Assembly (NCBI RefSeq): GCF_004777465.1 | Contig: NZ_CP038462.1 | Coordinates: forward strand, 1,984,001 to 2,048,000 | DNA from: Nocardioides daphniae | GTDB taxonomy: Bacteria; Actinomycetota; Actinomycetes; Propionibacteriales; Nocardioidaceae | DNA length: 64,000 nucleotides | Direction of reading: 5' to 3' | Shown here: positions 34,775 through 42,928 of the stretch, piece after piece | Numbering within the stretch: position 1 is the stretch's first letter | Layout: every line of letters begins with the position of its first letter | Notes under the pieces: generated by a model | What the model saw: only the letters and a program-made list of their open reading frames with translations | Told to the model about the DNA's origin: nothing | Database searches by the model: none | Position numbers and translations under genes: made by a program

Positions 34775-35196
34775 CTCAACGCAAGCGCGACGAGGACGGG
34801 TCCATCTCCCTCTGGATGGCCACCGCCAGCTTCGTGATGATCGTGCTCGTCGGTCTCGCCGTCGACCTCGGCGGCCAGGTCCACGCCAAGCAACGCGCAC
34901 TGAACGTCGCCGCCGAAGCCGCCCGCACCGGAGGTCAACAGGTGCAGCCCGCACCGGCCATCGCGGGCCAGCACGTACGCATCGACACCGCCCCCGCGCG
35001 TACCGCAGCGCAGCAGTACCTCGCGGCTGCAGACGTCACCGGAACCGTCACCATCGTCGGCGGCGACACCGTCCGGGTGGCGGTCACCGACACCTACGCC
35101 CCCAAGTTCCTGGGACTCATGGGCATCGGCACCCTGACCGTCACGGCCGACGCTTCCGCCCGCATCGTCCGCAGCATCGGAGGGACCGAACAGTGA
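34771..35196 (+). CDS. TadG-like pilus protein
   Basis: 141 residues. The N-terminus DGSISLWMATASFVMIVLVGLAVDLG resembles TadG/TadE helices, but the +5 glutamate is replaced (tryptophan), so prepilin peptidase cleavage is doubtful. The following region (HAKQRALNVAAEAARTGGQQ) and beta-rich tail match TadG-like domains in actinobacteria. ATG 34771 overlaps the previous stop and the stop overlaps the next GTG start. Confidence 0.72.
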   Translation: MTQRKRDEDGSISLWMATASFVMIVLVGLAVDLGGQVHAKQRALNVAAEAARTGGQQVQPAPAIAGQHVRIDTAPARTAAQQYLAAADVTGTVTIVGGDTVRVAVTDTYAPKFLGLMGIGTLTVTADASARIVRSIGGTEQ

Positions 35197-37832
35197 CCAG
35201 GACCTCACACCGCCTCACCGGACTCGCTGCCACCTTGGTGATCCTCCTGCTCGCGGCCGGCACCCCAGCGCTTCTGGTCGCCCTCGACGCCGCACCGTGG
35301 CGCCAGGGCTGGAGCGAGATCACCACCCTGTTGACGAACCCCGACGACGGCCGACTCGCGCTGCTCGTCGTCGCGTGCGCGGCGTGGATCGCGTGGGCAG
35401 TCATGGCCTGGCTCTTCGCGGTCGAGATCATCGCCACGCTGCGCGGCGCCCCTACCCTCAGGTTGCCGGGGCTGGGTGTCCCCCAGGAGTACGTCGGTCA
35501 GCTCGTCGCAGCCGCGGCCCTGCTGTTCACCGTGGGGCCGGCCATTGCGCCAAGCTTCGCCGCCACACCGGTCCACGCGACCCCCGACGTGGGCACCCCC
35601 GCGGCCACGCTCCCCGCCGGCGACGTCGCGACGGCGGCGGACGCAGATTCGGCGTTGCCCACGGCCGCTGAGCCGGTGCCGGCGCAGGACACTGTCGCCT
35701 ACACGGTCCGGCGCGGCGACAGCCTCTGGAAGATCGCCGAAGAGCACTTGGGCGATGGCCTGCGGTACCGCGAGATCGTCTACTTGAACAAGGACGTCCT
35801 GCACGGGGAACCAGACTTCATCGACCCCGGGTTGGTGCTCCGCCTTCCTCGCAGCGTCGACGACGATCCTGGAGCCGTAGACACCGACGACACGTACGTT
35901 GTCGAGCCGGGCGACACGTTGTGGGAGGTCGCAGAAGCCGAGCTCGGCGACGGTGCCCGTTTCGTCGAGATCTTCGAGGCATCCACCCACACCGTGCAGC
36001 CCGACGGTGAGCAGTTGAGTGACCCGAGCCTGATCCATCCGGGTTGGGAGCTCACCGTCCCAAGCCAGAACGGGCATTCGCCCGTGGTCGAACCACCGGT
36101 GGAGAGCAAGTCGCCCGTGGTGAAGCCACCCGTCGAGGACAACTCGCCAGTGGTCGAACCACCGGTGGAGAGCAAGTCGCCCGTGGTCGACAAGGACGGC
36201 TCCGACCAGAGCTGGCTCCTGCCCGGGCTGGTGGGCGCTGGCGCCCTACTCGCGGGCGGGGCCTTCGCGGCGGTGCGCGCGCACCGGCGTACGCAGTTGA
36301 GGCACCGGCGACCTGGCTTCACCATCGCTCCCCCGCCTGAGCACCTGCGGCGCGTGGAGAAGACCATCACCGTCTCCGGCGCCGCCACCGCAGACGTCAT
36401 CGACCAGCTCGACCGGCTCCTGCGCCACCTGGCCGCCTGCACCGCCGAGGCGCCACCGGTCGCGGCCATCGAACTCGCCTCAGACACCGTCACGCTGCAT
36501 CTCGCCGACCCGTGCGAACTGCCCGCCCCGTGGTCCGGCGACACCGTCAGGTGGTCGGCGCCACTGATCCCATCGCCACCCGACGAAGACGTGATTCCCC
36601 CCTATCCCCTGTTAGCCAGCGTGGGCCAGTCCGACGACGGCCACCTCTGGCTCCTGAACCTCGAACAGGCGGCTTCGGTGGCGCTGGTGGGTGACTGCGA
36701 ACGGGCGACTGCGCTCGCACGACATCTCGCCGCAGAACTCGCGCTGAGTCCGTGGTCCACCCTTGTCAGCGTCGAGGTCCTCGGGCTTGCCCGCGAACTG
36801 GCTGATCTCGACGAACTCCGACTGCGTCATCACGGCGACGACCCCGACTTTCTAGGCGACTTGCTCGCCGACCTGACCGAGGCTCAGGCGACAGGAACAG
36901 GCGACCCCGAGCCCTACGTACTGCTCCTCGCGCCGGAAGAGCGTGACCCGCGAATCCGCGACCTGACTGACCTCGTCCTCGGTCAGAACTCACGTTCGGG
37001 GCTCGCCGTAGTCCAGGTCGGGGCGGGCGAAGCCACCGACGTGATCCTCGACCTGACCGGCGACGGCCGTCTCCGGGTGCCCTCGCTCAACCTGGATCTA
37101 GCCGCAGCCGGACTCACAGCGGACGAGGCCGCAGCGTGCGCCTCCTTGGTCAACCTCACCCGAGACATCACACCTACCCCGGTGCCCCGGGCCGAACCCT
37201 CAGCGCCGCTGGGTGCTCTGGCCGACCAGGCCGGCGCACTCATCGAGGACGTGACCGACCCACGACCACCCGGTGAGGCCGGTCCCACCTCATTGCTCCC
37301 CGAAGAAGCGCAACGATACGAAGCCGTCGCGGCCACCACTGCGGCCGACATCGAACAGCTGGCCCCGCGAGTCCCCGAGGAAACCCGCCGCAAGGTGCTG
37401 GAGACTGACCCACAACTCGACGAGGACCTCGCCGCGTGGCTCGATCCACACAGCCCATTGCCCAAACTCCACCTGCTCGGCCCCGTCACGTTCGCGGCAC
37501 CGGCCGAGGCGCCCCACTCCGTGCAGGAGCGCAGGGCCTACTACACCGAGCTCATCGCCTTTCTCGCCCTCCATCCCAGCGGGGTGTCTTCCCGCCAGAT
37601 TTGTGAGGCCTTCGGCGTTAGCGCCTCGCGAGCGCGCACAGACGTGGGTCACCTCCGCCGCTGGCTGGGCACCAGCGCTCGCACCGGCGAAGACCACTTG
37701 CCGAAGGCCACCACAGCGCCGGCTCACACAGACCGGGGCACGAGTGGTTACCAACTCCACGACGTACTCGTCGACTTCGACCTGTTCCGACGACTCCGCG
37801 CCCGAGGCCAAGCCCGCGGCTGCGAGGCATGA
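35193..37832 (+). CDS. Large LysM membrane protein with C-terminal winged-helix/BTAD-like region
   Basis: 879 residues. Three membrane segments in the first ~120 residues are followed by two LysM domains (YTVRRGDSLWKIAEEHLGD and YVVEPGDTLWEVAEAELGD), a Pro/Val tandem repeat (36078-36194), another membrane segment (LLPGLVGAGALLAGGAFAAV), and a long cytoplasmic region. Near the C-terminus, SRQICEAFGVSASRARTDVGHLRRWLG looks like a winged helix of SARP/BTAD-type regulators. LysM binds peptidoglycan, so the protein may link cell wall and cytoplasm. GTG 35193 overlaps the TadG-like stop; its own stop overlaps the BTAD gene. Confidence 0.8.
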   Translation: MTRTSHRLTGLAATLVILLLAAGTPALLVALDAAPWRQGWSEITTLLTNPDDGRLALLVVACAAWIAWAVMAWLFAVEIIATLRGAPTLRLPGLGVPQEYVGQLVAAAALLFTVGPAIAPSFAATPVHATPDVGTPAATLPAGDVATAADADSALPTAAEPVPAQDTVAYTVRRGDSLWKIAEEHLGDGLRYREIVYLNKDVLHGEPDFIDPGLVLRLPRSVDDDPGAVDTDDTYVVEPGDTLWEVAEAELGDGARFVEIFEASTHTVQPDGEQLSDPSLIHPGWELTVPSQNGHSPVVEPPVESKSPVVKPPVEDNSPVVEPPVESKSPVVDKDGSDQSWLLPGLVGAGALLAGGAFAAVRAHRRTQLRHRRPGFTIAPPPEHLRRVEKTITVSGAATADVIDQLDRLLRHLAACTAEAPPVAAIELASDTVTLHLADPCELPAPWSGDTVRWSAPLIPSPPDEDVIPPYPLLASVGQSDDGHLWLLNLEQAASVALVGDCERATALARHLAAELALSPWSTLVSVEVLGLARELADLDELRLRHHGDDPDFLGDLLADLTEAQATGTGDPEPYVLLLAPEERDPRIRDLTDLVLGQNSRSGLAVVQVGAGEATDVILDLTGDGRLRVPSLNLDLAAAGLTADEAAACASLVNLTRDITPTPVPRAEPSAPLGALADQAGALIEDVTDPRPPGEAGPTSLLPEEAQRYEAVAATTAADIEQLAPRVPEETRRKVLETDPQLDEDLAAWLDPHSPLPKLHLLGPVTFAAPAEAPHSVQERRAYYTELIAFLALHPSGVSSRQICEAFGVSASRARTDVGHLRRWLGTSARTGEDHLPKATTAPAHTDRGTSGYQLHDVLVDFDLFRRLRARGQARGCEA
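36078..36194 (+). repeat. 33-bp tandem repeat inside the LysM gene
   Basis: Three and a half imperfect 33-base units starting at 36078, 36111, 36144 and 36177 encode SPVV-(E/K)-PPVE-(S/D)-(K/N) repeats. This is probably a rigid cell-wall-spanning spacer between the LysM domains and the next membrane helix. Each unit begins with the TCGCCCGTGG word (one mismatch in the third unit), so these copies of that word may simply follow from the repeat. Confidence 0.85.
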
Positions 37833-38212
37833 CCGATCTCGTCACCGCCCTCGACCTGGTCACTGGCGAGCCCTTCACTGCCCTGCGCAGGGCAGGGTGG
37901 ACCTGGTTGCTCGACGACGAGCGCCTCCACGAGACCGCCACCCTCGCGGTGGTCGACGTTTCGCACGTGGTCGTCACTGACGCACTCTCACGTGGAGATA
38001 TCGCAGGAGCTCGTCGTGCGGCCGAGATAGGTTGTCTGGCCGCACCGTACGACGAGATCTGTCGACTGGATCTGGCCAAGGTCGCAGAGACCGACGGCCA
38101 CGAAACTCTAGCGGGGCGGATTCTTAGGGAACACGTCTTCGACCGGAGCGACGACTACCTCGCTCCGGTGGACTTGTCAGAGCGCACCGAAGCAGTCAGG
38201 GGTCAAGGCTAG
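37829..38212 (+). CDS. BTAD-like helical protein, end of Tad operon
   Basis: 127 residues. The sequence WTWLLDDERLHETATLAVVDVSHVVVTDALSRGD followed by IAGARRAAEIGCLAAPYDEICRLDLAKV resembles the bacterial transcriptional activator domain (tetratricopeptide-like helices) found in SARP regulators and in LysM/BTAD proteins next to actinobacterial Tad genes. It lacks its own DNA-binding domain; ATG 37829 overlaps the stop of the LysM gene, whose C-terminus has a winged helix. The two may therefore be two halves of one regulator-like module. Confidence 0.65.
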   Translation: MTDLVTALDLVTGEPFTALRRAGWTWLLDDERLHETATLAVVDVSHVVVTDALSRGDIAGARRAAEIGCLAAPYDEICRLDLAKVAETDGHETLAGRILREHVFDRSDDYLAPVDLSERTEAVRGQG

Positions 38213-38298
38213 CCAGTCTGGGCGGTGGCGCCTCGGGACAGGCAGCCGATCCGATCACCCACGGAGCAGTACAACGCGGATGAGACCTCCCCCCGTGA

Positions 38299-40287
38299 TT
38301 AGCGAGGAGCGATGTGACCCAGCCGCCTCGCCACACTCGTGAAGATGCGTGCTGCGTCTTGAAGGAACTCCCTGGCGTGACCGTCATAGTTGCTCGGCAC
38401 GTCGACCCCCACGAGCACAGTTGACAGTCCTTCGAGCGCATCGGCAGCTGCGTGGATGTGGTCGGGGAGTTCGTCGTCGCCTTGTAGTTCTTCAGGAGTC
38501 CGCCTGAGCCAGTTGGCGAGTTCTCGGGGAGGTAGGTAGGTGAGGTGCTTCCTAAGCATCCCAGCCGCGCGCATGAATGCAGTCGCCGCCTCCATCGTTT
38601 GAACGTTGAGCGCGGTGGTCTCTTCCGACAGGGGAATCAGGTCTTGGTCCGCCCCGATGAGATCGCTGACAAGCGATGGGCCGGAAGGCGCCGGGGGTAT
38701 CCGACCCTCGACAACTTCGGTATGAATCCCCCTGAAGGTCTCGATGATCTGTCCAACTGTCTGGCCCCGACGAGCCTCGTGTTCGGCCCACGCGGTAAGC
38801 GCCAGCGCGACCGGCGACCTCCCAACGAAAGAGATCTGCGAAGGGGGGAGGCCAGTCTCTCCGATGATCCACACGGCAGGAGTGGCATGTGTGGGGTCGT
38901 TTGCCAGTGCCGGTTGGTCACTGAACAGGATGGTATGGATGCTCGCGACTTCGGTGGCCGACATGTCTTCAACCGGGACCTTGGAAACGGATTCGCCCTC
39001 GGGCGCAGAGCGCCTAGACGCGACGCGCCTTTGCGAAGATCGAGTCGTGTCTCGTGCCGCATTCTGTCGCTCCGCTGCTGCATTCGCTGGCAACAGATAG
39101 CAGGAACCTCCGAAGCGGAGGCCGAGTTCTCTCGGAGTGAGCGGACCTTCAGACAGGTGTTTGAGTGCGTCTTCATGCTCCCAACCGGGGAGCCCTACGG
39201 GCTCGACCTCGATGACAGCGTCGGACAGACTCCGAGCGGTTAGTCGGAGGAACGGCTCGGGTGTTGGGGCGTCGCTCTCGTAAGCCCTGTGGTCGTAGGG
39301 GCTCGGACCCCACGCAAGGTAGTAGGCGGGCACGTCCGCCTTGGTTCCTTCGGTCATTATGTCGGTCCTGTCGGTTGTCGTGGGCCGTTCCAAAGGGGAC
39401 GGATGAGGTGTGGTTACAGGCAGACCGGCGAGGTGTTTCCGATAGCCGAGCTCTGCCAGGGTGGCCGTGTCGATGCCTCGCTCGTCGGCGTACTGCAGGA
39501 CATCGTGAGGGAAGCCATCAGCGACCAGCAGGCCGCGGAGAACACCGTTTGCGAGACCTAGAGACCGGAAAGCGTCCAGGTATCCCACGAGTTGGTCTAC
39601 GGCCTCCAGATAGCCGCCAGTCGCTTTCAACTCGACGATCAGCGTGCCTGGCGACCCGTCGCTCTCGACCAGGTCGAATACCAGGTCGGGTCGTCGCCGG
39701 TCAGGCAGGACGAACTGTTGCCGCTTCAGCTGCACGTCGTACCCGATGGCAAGGAGGCACTCGGTGTGGTGGACAACCCAAGCCTCAAGATCGCGTTCCA
39801 GCCCGACACTGCTCAGTCGGTAGCGGCGTTCCTGCGCGAAGGTGTCGAACCATGCCTCGGCGATCGCAACGGCCTCCATTCCTTCTGGGCCGTCAGCGTC
39901 GTCTATGCCGAGCGCGTCGAGAAGGTCGATGAGCACCCGTAGGTCGCTGGCAACAGGGTGGCGCAGGTAGACCGGGAGCGGGATGCCGAGCCACTGCGCT
40001 GTGGCTTCCATATCGCCTAGGTTCCACGCCTCGATGTCGGCATCTGACGCGTCGTCGATGCGCGCGGCAAAGACGGGAGCGACGGGGTCGCTTGCGTAAG
40101 TCAGGCTGAACGGCGGAGCGAAGATCGTGTACCCGTCAAGAAACAAGCCGTCGATGGCGTCGCGCAGTGCAGCGACCACGGTAGCCGTCCTCTCCCGTGA
40201 TGCGCCGGTCACCGCTTCGATGGTCTGGAGAACTGCAATGTCTTCTTCGATGCGTCGCATGGCGTTCTCCGTGTCCTCCAGAGACAC
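38299..40287 (-). CDS. Large PD-(D/E)XK nuclease-like protein of unknown role
   Basis: 662 residues from GTG 40287. Residues about 210-250 contain RRPDLVFDLVESDG and LIVELKATGGYLEAVDQLVGYLDAF, the D…ExK core of PD-(D/E)XK nucleases, nearest in feel to DUF91/NucS-like domains. The ~300 residues after an internal MTEG (about residue 312) look like a separate helical domain with no motif I know; in a sequence with many indels, two adjacent genes merged into one frame is possible. It stands alone on the minus strand between the Tad and replication operons. A defence role is plausible but unproved. Confidence 0.6.
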   Translation of the reverse strand: MSLEDTENAMRRIEEDIAVLQTIEAVTGASRERTATVVAALRDAIDGLFLDGYTIFAPPFSLTYASDPVAPVFAARIDDASDADIEAWNLGDMEATAQWLGIPLPVYLRHPVASDLRVLIDLLDALGIDDADGPEGMEAVAIAEAWFDTFAQERRYRLSSVGLERDLEAWVVHHTECLLAIGYDVQLKRQQFVLPDRRRPDLVFDLVESDGSPGTLIVELKATGGYLEAVDQLVGYLDAFRSLGLANGVLRGLLVADGFPHDVLQYADERGIDTATLAELGYRKHLAGLPVTTPHPSPLERPTTTDRTDIMTEGTKADVPAYYLAWGPSPYDHRAYESDAPTPEPFLRLTARSLSDAVIEVEPVGLPGWEHEDALKHLSEGPLTPRELGLRFGGSCYLLPANAAAERQNAARDTTRSSQRRVASRRSAPEGESVSKVPVEDMSATEVASIHTILFSDQPALANDPTHATPAVWIIGETGLPPSQISFVGRSPVALALTAWAEHEARRGQTVGQIIETFRGIHTEVVEGRIPPAPSGPSLVSDLIGADQDLIPLSEETTALNVQTMEAATAFMRAAGMLRKHLTYLPPRELANWLRRTPEELQGDDELPDHIHAAADALEGLSTVLVGVDVPSNYDGHAREFLQDAARIFTSVARRLGHIAPR

Positions 40288-40306
40288 CCTCGGTCTCCCT
40301 GCTAAG

Positions 40307-40316
40307 ACGTATACGT
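40307..40316. promoter_or_regulatory. Palindrome upstream of the nuclease-like gene
   Basis: ACGTATACGT, a perfect 10-bp palindrome 20 bp upstream of GTG 40287, contains a TATACG that could serve as a -10 box for that gene. No convincing -35 is seen. Operator or promoter status is inference. Confidence 0.3.
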
Positions 40317-40369
40317 ATCAGACGTCACCGACACAGATGTGGCCATGACCTCGTTTGGTGGACCTCGGG

Positions 40370-40515
40370 TTATGCGGATTCTTGAACGGTCGCAGTCTGG
40401 TTGGAGTGCTGCATCTCGACGGCCACGGGACTGATCTGGCCACCCGAGGAGTGCCTTCGTCGGCGGTTGTAGCGGTCCTCGATCGAGGCCCCGACATGGC
40501 GCAACGCAGTTCCCT
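40370..40515 (-). pseudogene. IS3-family transposase remnant (OrfB C-terminus)
   Basis: Read on the minus strand and ending at TAA 40372-40370, the frame gives ASIEDRYNRRRRHSSGGQISP then VAVE, the characteristic end of IS3-family OrfB transposases (YNxRRxHS…G…SP). Only about 45 codons are left; the catalytic DDE domain is gone and no terminal repeats were found. It marks a past insertion in the spacer between the nuclease-like gene and the replication operon. Confidence 0.75.
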
Positions 40516-40696
40516 AACCTAACGCTCCAGCTCGGCGGTCGCTCTCCCGATCGCTCGCTCCCGAAGCTCGTCGGTACCTCGTCGGGTTCGCCCACGACTT
40601 CATCTGCCGTGGAATGTGGGCCTCCATCACTGCCGGCGCGCGACAGCCGTCTCAATACCCTGGGCCCGGCTGCGACTCGCCACCGCTGGTGTCGGC

Positions 40697-40763
40697 TCGC
40701 CCGTGGTGACCTCTACGCGCCCGTGGGCGAGTGACCCGAGACCCGTCAGGCGGCCACGGGCGA
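40697..40763. promoter_or_regulatory. Cluster of TCGCCCGTGG motifs upstream of the primase gene
   Basis: Exact copies at 40697-40706 (plus) and 40754-40763 (minus), with a near copy GCGCCCGTGG at 40717-40726 that is part of a CGCCCGTGGGCG dyad. The cluster lies 34-100 bp before ATG 40797, where an operator or partition site for the primase-ParB operon would be. The region from 40516 to 40796 has no credible gene. Confidence 0.5.
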
Positions 40764-40796
40764 ATTTTGGTGCCCCCCGAGGCGCACGCTCGGGGC

Positions 40797-41732
40797 ATGG
40801 AGCACACAGCACAGCGGCGGCCCGCGATCTCGCGGTGGGATCCGATGCTGCCAGTCCAGTTGTCCGAGGCACCTGACCTCGTCACCGCGTCCACGATGCT
40901 CGCGTCGCGCGACATCCCCGTCTTCCCGTGCGTGGCTGGCGGCAAGCAGCCGCTGACCAGGCACGGGTTCCACGATGCGAGCGCCGACCTCGCCACGGTG
41001 CACGAGTGGTGGAGTCGGTGGCCGGACGCGAACATCGGCATGCCGACAGGGATCGCGTCGGGGGTCGACGTGGTCGACATCGACGTCCACGCAGGCGGCA
41101 ATGGGTTCGACTCATTTGAACGGGCCCGCGGGGAGGGCCTGGCCGAGGGATGGGCCTGGCTCGTGCGCACCCCATCCGGTGGCGTGCACGCCTCCTACCT
41201 GCGGGACACCTCCGCCGACGCTGCCGCCACATCGCTGACCGAGCAACGCTCCTGGCAGGCACCCTCACGGCACATCGACTTCCGCGGCGACGGCGGCTAC
41301 GTGGTGGTCCCGCCCTCCCGGACGACGGCCGGCGCCGACGAGGCGGGGAGGTACCGGCTGCTCGCTGTCTCCCAGCATCCGATCTCGCCGGTGGACGCTG
41401 CAGCACTGAGGGCGTTCCTCGAGCCACCTCGGGCGGATCTCCCGTCCCCTGCAGCGGCGCAACTCCTGACGCGGCCGGACCGTCTGGCGGCGCAGGTCGA
41501 GCGGCTGCAGCAGGGCGAACGCAACCGCGGATTGTTCTGGGCTGCCTGCCGTATGGTCGAGGACGGTCACGCGTTCGACGCGACCGCCGACGCCTTGGGC
41601 CCCGCCGGACGCACCATTGGTCTGGAGGACCGCGAGATCCTCGCCACGATCCGATCGGCCTACCGCAGCACCTCACCCCGACCCACCTCTGCCACGAGGA
41701 CGTCGCGGCTGTCTGAGGTGGTGGCGTTGTGA
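40797..41732 (+). CDS. Bifunctional DNA primase/polymerase (PriPol, AEP-type)
   Basis: 311 residues. The sequence GFHDASADLATVHEWWSRWPDANIGMPTG, VDVVDIDVHAGGNGFDSF and the GGVHASYL/HIDFRGDGGYVVVPPS segments match the primase-polymerase domain common on actinobacterial plasmids and integrative elements; VDIDVH supplies the acidic metal ligands. The C-terminal ~90 residues are helical with a repeat of R/D. ATG 40797 is the only good start. Its stop overlaps the next GTG. It could initiate replication of the element. Confidence 0.85.
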   Translation: MEHTAQRRPAISRWDPMLPVQLSEAPDLVTASTMLASRDIPVFPCVAGGKQPLTRHGFHDASADLATVHEWWSRWPDANIGMPTGIASGVDVVDIDVHAGGNGFDSFERARGEGLAEGWAWLVRTPSGGVHASYLRDTSADAAATSLTEQRSWQAPSRHIDFRGDGGYVVVPPSRTTAGADEAGRYRLLAVSQHPISPVDAAALRAFLEPPRADLPSPAAAQLLTRPDRLAAQVERLQQGERNRGLFWAACRMVEDGHAFDATADALGPAGRTIGLEDREILATIRSAYRSTSPRPTSATRTSRLSEVVAL

Positions 41733-42031
41733 ACACTCTCCACAGCTACCGGCACCACGACCACCGTGTGCTCCCCCGGCCCGACCACACGTCATTCCAA
41801 CCCAGCTCTGGGGTGGCGTGGGTGCGTCCCACCGAGCTGGCCACCCTGGCGGGGTCGAGAGTGGCCGGACGTGGGATCGACCTGCAGGCCGACCTGGCCC
41901 GACGAGCGCGGCGAGCCCCACTGACCGCAGCCCAAGCGGTGCGGCGAGCGACGCGGACGCCCGCAGATACCCCCGACGTCCCCTCACCTTCATCACGCGG
42001 ACAACGGCCAAACCACGGGGTGTCACTGTGA
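41729..42031 (+). CDS. Small hypothetical protein in the replication operon
   Basis: 100 residues, GTG 41729 overlapping the primase stop. Rich in Arg, His and Pro, with one short conserved-looking stretch (SGVAWVRPTELATLAGSRVAGRGIDLQADLARRAR) that reads like a basic helix-turn-helix-like or RNA-binding region. Its existence rests on the 4-nt overlaps at both ends and on codon character. Confidence 0.6.
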   Translation: MNTLHSYRHHDHRVLPRPDHTSFQPSSGVAWVRPTELATLAGSRVAGRGIDLQADLARRARRAPLTAAQAVRRATRTPADTPDVPSPSSRGQRPNHGVSL

Positions 42032-42928
42032 ACGCCGTCGTGGACACCCCGGTGGACTTCACCACCGCGGAAGGGTTGCGGTTGATGTTGGTGCGGCTGC
42101 GCTACTGCTCCACCGGTTGGGCTCAGGACCCTGAGGCGTCGGAGTTGATGCAATACGTCATGGACAAGTACGCCGCCTTGGCCCGCAAGTACGGCTACGA
42201 ACCAGTGGAGGCCGCGGTCGCTGCCTTCGAGGCCATGCACGCGCGAGCTGTGCGTGTCGCGGATGACCCGTGGGCTGTCATCACCCACGCCGTCGAGCTC
42301 ACCTTGATCTACGACCGGCGCGCTGATGGGTTGCTGTGCTCGAACCACCAGGCCCGACGCGAGACTGGAGTGGAGCGTCACGACGCCGACCGGTTCTGCG
42401 ACCGCAGAGGACATCCTCGACTACCACCCGGCCTTCGCGATCCCGGCACCGCAGGACGCGATCGACTTCGATGCCATCGACAGGGCCCGCGGCAGCGGTT
42501 CCGTCGACGGCCTCGGCTCCACGGACGACGAGGATGAGCCCACGAACGCGTGGGACGCGGTCGATGACGCGGTCGCGGTGTTCGTGGCGTTCGACTGGCC
42601 TGAGGACGTCGCGCGATCCGCGATTGAGTACATCTGTACGCGGCTGATGCGCGCCGGCAGCCGGCGTACGGCCTTCGAGGCCCTGCGTCGCGACCGCAGC
42701 GTGGAAGCGCTGATGGATGTTGACCACCGCGCGTGGCTGGTGATCCTGCGGGTGGTGCTGGGCAACCCACACCCCGACCGGCAGCACACCACCGCGGGTC
42801 GCGGCATGCTCCTGCGTCTCGTGGTGGGCGACTTTCCCGAGGACCTGATCCATGACCCGGCGCTCGCGGCCGAGATCGCGAGCATCAGGCACCCCCGACG
42901 GATGTGGAGGGGAGACGTCCATGTCTGA
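42028..42928 (+). CDS. Hypothetical protein of the replication/transfer operon (one frameshift)
   Basis: About 300 residues from GTG 42028, overlapping the previous stop. The first ~110 residues are helical (EGLRLMLVRLRYCSTGWAQDPEASELMQYVMDKYAALARKYG). The frame slips near 42345 and continues as ATAEDILDYHPAFAIPAP … VFVAFDWPEDVARSAIEYICTRL. No motif I recognise. It overlaps the start of the ParB-like gene by 8 nt, so it belongs to that operon. Confidence 0.6.

Noticed and set aside
40302..40655. 117-codon minus-strand frame over the IS3 remnant
   Set aside because: The IS3 OrfB signature YNRRRRHS is in a different frame; this frame has no coding character.
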